Assembly (NCBI GenBank): GCA_003447895.1
Contig: DLYC01000236.1
Span: 1 to 12,516, forward strand
Direction of reading: 5' to 3'
DNA from: Lachnospiraceae bacterium
GTDB taxonomy: Bacteria > Bacillota > Clostridia > Lachnospirales > Lachnospiraceae
DNA: 12,516 bases
The notes beneath the pieces are model-generated. The model did no database searches and had not been told where the DNA came from. It saw only the letters and a list, made by a program, of their open reading frames with translations. Made by a program: the position numbers and the translations under genes. Positions 7,279 through 12,516 of this stretch are shown here, one piece after another (within the stretch, counting starts at the first letter, position 1; every line of letters begins with the position of its first letter).

Positions 7279-8046
7279 TCAGCTGAATTTCGCTCTTACC
7301 CTCTTCAGTTTTTTGATTATCTTTTTTACATCTTTGTCAAAAAACAGAGGAAGTACCTCTTTGACAGGAATGATCATCACGAGCTTTCCCGAAAGTTCCG
7401 CGTCAAGATCGAAGCGGTACTTCTCCCACTGGGGATTCATTTGGACGTGATCTTCCAAATAAGGCATCAGCATGGCGCCTGTAAGCGCCACTCTGCCGTT
7501 CAGGCAGGGATCGTTCAGCCCCAGGGTGCCTTTCAGCTTCCACATGGTCGGCATCATGCTCACTCCGATCGTCACAAGCTTCCCGGACAGCTTTCTGACA
7601 AGCCTCCTCCCGCAGGTTCCGGTGAGCACTCTCCAGTAGCTGTCGATCATGTCGAGGATTCTTTCGATCCGGTCAAAGATCCCCTCACCGCTCTCCTCCG
7701 GCTCTTCCTTCTTCTCCTCTTCCTTCGCAGGCTTTTCCGGCTCCTTTTCCTTCTTTCCGGGGGAGAACGCCCGGCCGAAAAGTTTGATCACAAGGAGCTT
7801 CTCACCGGGGTACTGAAGCAGCACCTTGAAAGCTCCGAAAAGCCAGCTGACCTCCGCCTTGACATCGGACCGCCCTTTCAGGACCTCGATTGGAAATTCA
7901 TCGTGGCCTTCCGGGTCGTCCACTTCCGCCGCCGCCTTGTAGCGGATCGGAACAAAGAGCACCAGAAGAAGGAGCACGATCGTCACGATCAGGACGATCA
8001 GAAGGAGCACGCCGATTACTTTTAAAATACCGAGTATTATTGTCAT
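7279..8046 (-). CDS. DUF2953 membrane-anchored protein (YtfI-like)
   Basis: A 255-aa protein with one strong N-terminal membrane segment (about residues 3-32, almost all Ile/Leu/Val), followed by FVPIRYKAAAEV. A soluble region contains an acidic/lysine-rich linker (about 95-122, repeated Glu-Lys-Pro), and the DUF2953 domain fills the C-terminal part. AGGAGG sits 5 bases before the ATG, and the upstream gene ends just 10 bases before it, so the two are surely cotranscribed. DUF2953 proteins accompany ytfJ in spore formers and are annotated as sporulation proteins. Function unknown. The anchor suggests the bulk of the protein lies along the membrane; its side cannot be fixed from the sequence. 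Confidence 0.85.
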   Translation of the reverse strand: MTIILGILKVIGVLLLIVLIVTIVLLLLVLFVPIRYKAAAEVDDPEGHDEFPIEVLKGRSDVKAEVSWLFGAFKVLLQYPGEKLLVIKLFGRAFSPGKKEKEPEKPAKEEEKKEEPEESGEGIFDRIERILDMIDSYWRVLTGTCGRRLVRKLSGKLVTIGVSMMPTMWKLKGTLGLNDPCLNGRVALTGAMLMPYLEDHVQMNPQWEKYRFDLDAELSGKLVMIIPVKEVLPLFFDKDVKKIIKKLKRVRAKFS

Positions 8047-8056
8047 GCGCGCCTCC

Positions 8057-8422
8057 TCATTTCACTTCTCCTGTTTTTTCACTGATCCGCTTTGCCCGGA
8101 CCCCGTGCGGGAAAAGATAGGCCCGCACATCCGCGATCCCCGTGTGATCATAGGCCTCCTGGATCATGTCCCGGACAAGCTCGACTGCCTCGGTCCATCC
8201 CGACGCGATCCCCACGATATACGGCGGATATTTCTGGTAATAGGGCTGTTTGAGATTGACGCAGTGGAGGATCTCAAGCTGGTTGGAGCCGACTTCCGGC
8301 TTAACGGGACTCAGCGCGATCACATAGATGGTGAACTGTCCTCGGCCCGTCCTCAGCTTCTGCTTTACCGTCTCCGGGTCTGTGATCGATGATCCTGTAT
8401 AAAGATGCTTGTAAAAATACAT
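8057..8422 (-). CDS. Conserved hypothetical protein, 121 aa
   Basis: A small soluble protein without signal peptide or membrane segment. The ATG has GAGGTGA at good spacing. I recognise it only as a type of short protein found in Lachnospiraceae genomes. The conserved-looking parts are an N-terminal FYKHLYTG, QFTIYVIALSP, the NQLEILHCVNLKQPYYQKYPP stretch (positions about 47-67), and IVGIASGWTEAVELVRDMIQEAYDHTG (69-95). The last resembles a small alpha/beta domain with a long amphipathic helix. It is 34 bases after the glycosyltransferase and 10 bases before DUF2953, placing it in the same transcript. The only clue to a role is this association with spore genes. No catalytic motif is visible. 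Confidence 0.8.
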   Translation of the reverse strand: MYFYKHLYTGSSITDPETVKQKLRTGRGQFTIYVIALSPVKPEVGSNQLEILHCVNLKQPYYQKYPPYIVGIASGWTEAVELVRDMIQEAYDHTGIADVRAYLFPHGVRAKRISEKTGEVK

Positions 8423-8456
8423 TCAGGCTCACCTCTCTCTCATTCGATTCTCTCAC

Positions 8457-9533
8457 TCAGGACTCTCCGTTTGAAATGGCGCGCCCCACTGCTCTCTTCG
8501 TGTACATTCCTTTTCGAAGCCTCTCAGCGATTTTTTCTGTCCCGAGCCTCAGCGTCTCATATTCTTCCGGCGTCATGGCGTTAATCCTGTCGTGGATCTC
8601 ATCGAGAGATGCCACTGTAATGCCGCAGCTGTTTTTTGTGATAAACTCCGCCAGGGCCGCTTCGCGCCATATGATCACCGGCATGCCGGATGCCAGATAG
8701 AGGGAAACCTTATGCGGATTGTTGATCCTCAGATATTCTCCGTACGTGCCGCTGCAGGTCTTTGTCGATTCTCCGTCCCACACAAGGCCAAAACTGCCTT
8801 CCATGACCTGCGGCAGCTCCGCGGGAGGGAAGGACCCCAGGTATCGGACATTTTCCTTCTCTTCGCCGTCGTATCCCACGCCGTAAAGGTTGAAGTCCGT
8901 GTTCCCGGGAAGATCGTATGCGTAGCCGGCTTTATGGCGGACAAGCGCGCCCGCGATGACGACCGGAAGCTCCCTCCCGGTCCTTGCATATCCCGTTCCG
9001 GGCGCCAGATAGTCGAAGATACCGAGAACGGTCATTTTCGATGCCGGAATTCCCATTGAGGCAAGCTTTTTCTTCATGCTGCGGTTGTGGACGATGACTC
9101 CGTCACAGTTCTTTAAAAGGCTCTCCTCTTCGAGCCGGAGTCTCACCCTCTCTCTCGCGGATGTCGTCCCGCGCATGGCCGCCCTGAGGATCTCAAGGTC
9201 ATGGACCAGAAGAAAGATCTTCGCGCCTCTTTTTCTGGCCTTTGACACGGAGCCGGCCAGGAGGACGGAGTGATTGACGATCGGAAACTGGATGATGACC
9301 TCATCCCCTTTTCCCAAAGAAGAAAGGCAGCTCTCCCAGATCCTGCTCAGCTTTACGTGGTAAAGCACTTTCTGCAGCGGATTCTGGCTGCTCCTGTCCT
9401 CTGACGGGACGCAGATCTCCAGCGCCCGAAAGCCGTTCTTTTCAAGGATCGCGTCGACATCGTCTCTGGCCTTGATCCCGGCCGTTCTCTGATACCCCTC
9501 TTCGTTCCAGATTTCTTTTGTATAATACTTCAT
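8457..9533 (-). CDS. Gtf3-like glycosyltransferase (galactofuranosyltransferase-type)
   Basis: A 358-aa GT-B-type transferase. The family is often annotated beta-1,6-galactofuranosyltransferase and includes streptococcal Gtf3, which adds a sugar to protein or glycan acceptors. Visible: an N-terminal domain with EVIIQFPIVNH and KIFLLVHDLEILR (the first half of the fold), and C-terminal FGLVWDG (248-254), GEYLRINNPHKVSLYLASG (265-283), MPVIIW (284-289) and a following EAALAEFI segment, the hallmark block of this family. The start is the ATG at 9533 with AAAGGGGGAA upstream. A GTG ten codons earlier lies inside the licD coding end and is less likely. No signal peptide, so it should act in the cytoplasm with a nucleotide sugar. 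licD ends 10 bases upstream. Sugar specificity and acceptor are unknown. Confidence 0.86.
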   Translation of the reverse strand: MKYYTKEIWNEEGYQRTAGIKARDDVDAILEKNGFRALEICVPSEDRSSQNPLQKVLYHVKLSRIWESCLSSLGKGDEVIIQFPIVNHSVLLAGSVSKARKRGAKIFLLVHDLEILRAAMRGTTSARERVRLRLEEESLLKNCDGVIVHNRSMKKKLASMGIPASKMTVLGIFDYLAPGTGYARTGRELPVVIAGALVRHKAGYAYDLPGNTDFNLYGVGYDGEEKENVRYLGSFPPAELPQVMEGSFGLVWDGESTKTCSGTYGEYLRINNPHKVSLYLASGMPVIIWREAALAEFITKNSCGITVASLDEIHDRINAMTPEEYETLRLGTEKIAERLRKGMYTKRAVGRAISNGES

Positions 9534-9543
9534 GATTCCCCCT

Positions 9544-10350
9544 TTAGTCCCTGATCCAGACATCCATGCTGTGGGTCTTTCGTTTCTCCTCAGGAGGAAG
9601 CTGCATGTAATCGCCGTACAGCGAGCGAAGGTAATAGTCCCAGCACCCCGGTGCGGAAACGGTCATATCCTCGAAAGGCATCGGAACCGACTTGAGATAG
9701 GGATTCCTGGGAACTCTCTCCTGGGGGCCGTATCCGTTTGCGATCCCGCCCATATAGTGGCAGTCGTCGATCTTATAGGTGCGGCAGGTCCTGTTAATAT
9801 AAGAAAGGAGCTTCTTGTCATCGAGCGGTTTCAGGATCGCCTTGATCAGAGGCTTCAGAGCCCGCTTTACCGCAGTCTTTCCTTCACCGCTCCGCGCCTG
9901 TTTGACCCTGAGGATCCTTCTTGCGGCGAGTGTCTTTCCGAAGATCTCTCTGACTTTCCTGTCATCGTCCGGAAGTCCGTCCATCGGAAATATATCGATC
10001 CAGAGATTTCTCTCCGTGTCGTCGTCATCGTAAAGCTTCTTAATATCGGTATGAAGATCGTAGATCTTCGCAAAAGGGTAATTGAGATTTCCGAGTTCAC
10101 AGGCGACGAGCTTGTAGTCTCCCGACGCGCTGATCTCCCCGGCGTGAGTCAGAAGAAGATCGTAGTCCTCTCTCGGCATATTGACGTCGATGTCGTCATC
10201 CCACGGAATAAATCCCTTGTGCCGGGCGGCCCCGAGGAGCGTTCCGCCCGCCAGATAGTAGCGCAGGCCGTACTTTTCGCACAGCTCCACGAACATCCTG
10301 AATATTTGCAGTTCTCTGTATTGAATCTCTTTCAGACCGAGTTTTCTCAT
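9544..10350 (-). CDS. LicD family phosphotransferase/nucleotidyltransferase-fold protein
   Basis: A 268-aa protein with the LicD signature GGTLLGAARHKGFIPWDDDID (35-55), in which the DDDID acidic cluster is the metal site, and an N-terminal LKEIQYRELQIFRMFVELCEK helix. LicD proteins transfer phosphocholine or related phospho-substituents to surface glycans, but many clostridial members have unknown substrates. No choline uptake or activation genes (licA/B/C) are in the window, so phosphocholine should not be assumed. Start choice: the ATG at 10350 gives a family-typical N-terminus with a weak ribosome binding site. A TTG at 10374 has a better AGGA at 7 bases and would add 8 residues. It is the first gene of the leftward licD-gerW run. 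Confidence 0.9.
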   Translation of the reverse strand: MRKLGLKEIQYRELQIFRMFVELCEKYGLRYYLAGGTLLGAARHKGFIPWDDDIDVNMPREDYDLLLTHAGEISASGDYKLVACELGNLNYPFAKIYDLHTDIKKLYDDDDTERNLWIDIFPMDGLPDDDRKVREIFGKTLAARRILRVKQARSGEGKTAVKRALKPLIKAILKPLDDKKLLSYINRTCRTYKIDDCHYMGGIANGYGPQERVPRNPYLKSVPMPFEDMTVSAPGCWDYYLRSLYGDYMQLPPEEKRKTHSMDVWIRD

Positions 10351-10405
10351 AGTTGTAATTTCCGTTCCGCGCAATTTTGTTTCCTGTTACTTTTCCCTAA
10401 AAAAG

Positions 10406-10434
10406 AGTATAATCCATATCAAATTAGATGTCCA
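10406..10434 (-). promoter_or_regulatory. Promoter for the licD-gerW run
   Basis: On the minus strand TGGACA (10434-10429) and TATACT (10411-10406) are separated by 17 bases, each one mismatch from the sigma-A consensus. The start would be near 10399. It is the only good promoter I see for the five genes to its left, and it is divergent from rpsT, with the two -35 boxes 27 bases apart. It looks like a vegetative rather than a sporulation-sigma promoter. Confidence 0.65.
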
Positions 10435-10461
10435 CATTGCAATATTTTCTCACATTCGTGC

Positions 10462-10490
10462 TTGACATTCAATTTTCATTCTACTAAGAT
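10462..10490 (+). promoter_or_regulatory. Promoter for rpsT
   Basis: Perfect TTGACA (10462-10467) and TAAGAT (10485-10490) are separated by 17 bases. The inferred start near 10497 leaves a leader of about 130 nt before the S20 start codon, long for a single small ribosomal gene. Confidence 0.72.
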
Positions 10491-10502
10491 ATTATCGTAT
10501 GT

Positions 10503-10534
10503 GCAGAAGGAGTTCTCGTGTCTTCTCCTCCTGC
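10503..10534 (+). promoter_or_regulatory. Leader hairpin at the 5' end of the rpsT transcript
   Basis: GCAGAAGGAG (10503-10512) pairs with CTCCTCCTGC (10525-10534) at 9 of 10 positions around a 12-base loop. The stem buries an AAGGAG Shine-Dalgarno whose GTG start (10518) lies in the loop. It may protect the 5' end or control translation of the in-frame upstream starts. It is not followed by a T-run, so it is not a terminator. Confidence 0.45.
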
Positions 10535-10628
10535 GCGATTTCGTACAAAGGAGCACTGTATGCAAGCGGCTGCACAGCGCTCGGACAATATGATCAACAA
10601 TTCTGTACATTATATGGAGGTACAAGGA

Positions 10629-10889
10629 ATGGCAAACATCAAATCTGCCAAGAAGAGAATTCTCACAAGCGCAAAGAGAACCGCTGCGAACAAGGCTGTT
10701 AAGTCTTCCGTAAAGACTGCGATCAAGAAGGTCCGCAAGGCTGTTGAGGCCGGCGACAAAGAGGCTGCTATTGCTGCTCTTAACGCTGCGGAAGCTACGA
10801 TCGACAAGGCTGCCAGCAAGGGCGTTCTTCACAAGAACAACGCTGCCCGCAAGGTATCCCGTCTTTTCAGCAGCGTAAACAAGATCTGA
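10629..10889 (+). CDS. rpsT: 30S ribosomal protein S20 (bS20)
   Basis: An 86-aa Lys/Ala-rich helical protein with the S20 pattern: [11 protein letters not shown] at the start, [14 protein letters not shown] in the middle and [16 protein letters not shown] near the C-terminus. It is a primary 16S rRNA-binding protein of the small subunit. The start at 10629 has GGAGG at 8 bases and the universal N-terminus. The frame stays open upstream to a GTG at 10518 and an ATG at 10560, each with its own Shine-Dalgarno, so longer forms of 123 or 109 residues are possible. The gene is monocistronic with its own promoter and a strong terminator. Alternating AAG and GCT/GCA codons give the strong codon bias expected of a highly expressed gene. 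Confidence 0.97.
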   Translation: MANIKSAKKRILTSAKRTAANKAVKSSVKTAIKKVRKAVEAGDKEAAIAALNAAEATIDKAASKGVLHKNNAARKVSRLFSSVNKI

Positions 10890-10950
10890 GTCCGGCGGCA
10901 TTCACAGCCAAAGGCTGAACTTTTAAACTGCGCTGTATATCATAAAATGT

Positions 10951-10991
10951 AAAACCGGCTGTTCATAACCCTCTGAACAGCCGGTTTTTTT
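10951..10991. terminator. Strong bidirectional terminator between rpsT and the CobW-type genes
   Basis: Perfect 15-bp arms (10951-10965 with 10974-10988) and an 8-base loop, including CCGGCTGTTCA/TGAACAGCCGG. Seven T's end the plus-strand hairpin, and four T's follow on the minus strand. It can end both rpsT and the converging gene whose stop lies at 11002. Confidence 0.92.
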
Positions 10992-11001
10992 CGTCTGATT
11001 C

Positions 11002-11979
11002 TTATCCCGCGAAATTGATGACCGGATCGTCCGGCTGGGAGACCTTTTTTACCTCCTCCGCGTAAAGAACGATTCCGTCCCCTTCATATTCACTGAAATT
11101 CTCGTGGGAAACCCTTGCGCGGACCCTGACCCAGGTCCTCTCCGGAAATTCACTCCCCTCCGGGCTCTTGCAGGCATATCCCAGAAAGGTCATATCATTC
11201 GCGCAGCATGTCATAGCCATACGTCCGGGCACAAAGTATCCCTTCGGGAATCGCTCGGGGTGCATCACCATCCCGGTGTACTCGATTTCCTTTCCCGCAT
11301 ATCTGTCCGGATGTTCCATCGCATCCAGATACCAGATTCCGTAATGGATTCCCTCCAGAACGATCGGTTCCTTATTTACATCATAAGGAAGATCCTCTTC
11401 TGTCGTCATATCGATCTCGCCGTTCGAGCCTTCAAAGATCAGGTCGGCCTGCTGGTTGATCGCCTTGATATTTCGCTTATAGGTAAGAAGCGTCTTTTCA
11501 TCGATCCCGTCACAGCGGTTCAGCATGATCAGCTCCGAATTTCTGAGCTGCTCTGCCAGGAGGGACCTCATATTTGTGAAGTACATGGAAAATGTAGAGG
11601 CATCGATGACCGTGATCTGCTGCTCAAGTCTCCACGCTTTTGGAAGACGGAACTTCCGAAAGTCCCACATTCCGTTGTACTCAATGAGAATTCTCTCCGG
11701 TCTGTATTTTGCCTCCAGTGCCATCATGGCGGAAGGAGTGAGGTCCTCTTCATCTTCAAACACTTCCATTTTGGTGTTGGTCTGCTTCAGAAGCCTCTCT
11801 CCGTACTCCACTTCTCCCTCCTCACAGACGATCAGGAGCGTAGTCCCCGATGTCTGGAAATAGGGCTGTGCGATGGTATAGGAGAAGAAAGAGGATTTAC
11901 CGCTGTCCAGAAATCCGTTGATAACATATACCGGTTTTTGTACCATTTTTTTCTCTTTTCCTCTGCTGAAAAATCCCAT
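11002..11979 (-). CDS. COG0523/CobW-type P-loop GTPase with C-terminal DUF1980-like domain
   Basis: 325 aa. The N-terminal part is a G3E-type GTPase: Walker A GFLDSGKSS (22-30), the ERILIEYNGMWD strand (95-106) and NRCD (154-157) as the NKxD-type guanine motif. The usual metal-binding CxCC after the P-loop is absent; the equivalent area reads LIVCEEGEVEYG. The C-terminal third is not the normal CobW_C domain. EIEYTGMVMHPERFPKGYFV (231-250), GRMAMTCCANDMTFLGYACK (252-271) and TWVRVRARV (282-290) follow the pattern of DUF1980, the C-terminal domain of YcgQ/TIGR03943 proteins that accompany YcgR permeases in zinc-responsive loci. Cys258, Cys259 and Cys270 are candidate ligands. An alternative start is Met12 (11946). 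The other CobW-type gene ends 18 bases upstream, so they form an operon. Metal homeostasis is inferred; the metal and partner are unknown. Confidence 0.82.
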   Translation of the reverse strand: MGFFSRGKEKKMVQKPVYVINGFLDSGKSSFFSYTIAQPYFQTSGTTLLIVCEEGEVEYGERLLKQTNTKMEVFEDEEDLTPSAMMALEAKYRPERILIEYNGMWDFRKFRLPKAWRLEQQITVIDASTFSMYFTNMRSLLAEQLRNSELIMLNRCDGIDEKTLLTYKRNIKAINQQADLIFEGSNGEIDMTTEEDLPYDVNKEPIVLEGIHYGIWYLDAMEHPDRYAGKEIEYTGMVMHPERFPKGYFVPGRMAMTCCANDMTFLGYACKSPEGSEFPERTWVRVRARVSHENFSEYEGDGIVLYAEEVKKVSQPDDPVINFAG

Positions 11980-11997
11980 ATAGCTGCACCTGCCGGA

Positions 11998-12516
11998 TCA
12001 CTTGCGGAACAGAGCCGCCAGCGCGTCCTCTTTGAGCTGAGAGCCGATCACGCAGATCTTTCCCGTGACATCAGCCGCGCCGTAGCGGACTTCTGTCTCC
12101 TCGGGCACATAATCGAAGTGGATCCAGCGCCCTTCCGCGTCGGGAACCATTCCCTTGGAGCGGAGGATAATGCCGTAGGTATCCGTATCGTCGAGCTTTG
12201 CGAGGATCTGTCTGATCTCCTCTTCCGTATATTTTGCCGGTGTCTCCATGCCCCAGCTCACGAAGACCTCATCCGCATCATGTCCTCCGTGATGGTGATG
12301 ATGGTGATGATGGTGGTGGCTGTGGGACTTGTAGATCCGGTTCCCGTTCTCATCCACTTCCACTTCAGCATGCTCGTGGTCGTGGTCATGGTGGTGATGA
12401 TGCTCGTGCTCGTCATCATCGTCATCATCGTCGTGATGATGGTGGTGATGGTGCTCGTGCTCGTCATCATCGTCATCATCGTCGTGATGATGGTGGTGGT
12501 GATGCTCGTGCTCGTC
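11998..12516 (-). CDS. COG0523/CobW-type metallochaperone, His/Asp-rich linker and CobW C-terminal domain (3' part)
   Basis: The last 172 codons plus stop; the start lies beyond the right edge. From the left of the visible protein come nearly three copies of a His/Asp block (seven His, seven Asp, Glu-His-Glu between), a mixed His/Asp/Glu tail, a short non-repeated stretch (NGNRIYK), ten consecutive His, then the CobW_C domain. That domain shows YTEEEIRQILAKL, YGIILRSKG, GRWIHFDYVPEETEVRYG and GKICVIGSQL, all typical. The P-loop and CxCC would lie outside the window, so GTPase assignment rests on this domain and family knowledge. COG0523 proteins with His-rich linkers act in zinc, nickel or cobalt handling. 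It overlaps no neighbour and precedes the DUF1980-fused gene by 18 bases. Confidence 0.85.
   Translation of the reverse strand, partial: DEHEHHHHHHHDDDDDDDEHEHHHHHHHDDDDDDDEHEHHHHHDHDHEHAEVEVDENGNRIYKSHSHHHHHHHHHHGGHDADEVFVSWGMETPAKYTEEEIRQILAKLDDTDTYGIILRSKGMVPDAEGRWIHFDYVPEETEVRYGAADVTGKICVIGSQLKEDALAALFRK
12412..12516 (-). repeat. 51-bp in-frame tandem repeat coding for His/Asp blocks
   Basis: Units 12412-12462 and 12463-12513 are 51 bp each and differ at only two synonymous third positions (CAT/CAC swapped). A third unit begins at 12514 and continues out of the window; a degenerate partial unit lies at about 12370-12411. Each unit encodes seven His, seven Asp and Glu-His-Glu. Near identity implies recent unit duplication or conversion, so copy number may vary between strains. 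Confidence 0.9.

Noticed and set aside
9544..10350. Phosphocholine decoration as the specific role of LicD
   Set aside because: No licA, licB or licC genes in the window; many LicD-domain proteins have other or unknown substrates.
9532..10593. Plus-strand open frame of 353 codons opposite licD, running through both divergent promoters
   Set aside because: It overlaps a clear LicD gene and crosses the promoters of licD and rpsT; no recognisable domain or ribosome binding site.
12258..12479. Met/Thr-rich 73-codon frame within the repeat region
   Set aside because: It is the shifted-frame reading of the His/Asp codon repeats (CAT/CAC/GAT).
12364..12516. Possible CRISPR array from regularly spaced repeats
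   Set aside because: There are no unique spacers; the repeats abut directly and keep one coding frame, so this is a coding tandem repeat.

Overview
The window looks like core chromosome of a spore-forming Clostridia bacterium, most likely Lachnospiraceae-like. The gene order rpmB / asp23-fakA-recG, a C4 zinc-ribbon L28, the ytfI-ytfJ (gerW) sporulation pair, and strong AGGAGG ribosome binding sites with TTGACA/TATAAT-type promoters all point that way. No phage, transposon, CRISPR, tRNA or rRNA was seen. Both the left-end and right-end genes are cut by the window.

Left block (minus strand, 1-6314): asp23-fakA-recG reads leftward from a putative promoter near 6310. Then comes a DegV/FakB-type fatty-acid-binding gene with its own near-consensus promoter (1800-1828), followed by the 5' part of a type IIA topoisomerase B subunit (parE-like). 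FakA plus a DegV protein gives both halves of a fatty-acid kinase in one locus. RecG and ParE are DNA repair and topology enzymes. Two strong RNA hairpins sit at the fakA/recG and degV/parE junctions.

Centre: rpmB (L28) is transcribed rightward, divergent from asp23, and ends at a clear intrinsic terminator. Converging on it is a leftward five-gene run, licD - Gtf3-like glycosyltransferase - conserved 121-aa protein - DUF2953 (YtfI-like) - gerW (YtfJ). It has short gaps (10, 34, 10 and 80 bases), no visible internal terminator, and a good promoter only in front of licD. This would put surface-glycan genes in the same transcript as spore-associated genes.

Right block: rpsT (S20) is rightward, divergent from licD, with a leader of about 130 nt. 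That leader carries a hairpin and two in-frame upstream start codons, each with a Shine-Dalgarno sequence. After a bidirectional terminator there are two leftward COG0523/CobW-type genes. The first-transcribed one, cut by the right edge, carries an extreme His/Asp tandem repeat and a CobW C-terminal domain. The second is a CobW-type P-loop domain joined to a C-terminal region resembling DUF1980, the domain of the YcgQ family associated with YcgR permeases. Together they suggest a metal (probably zinc) homeostasis module. This pair is the most unusual part of the window.
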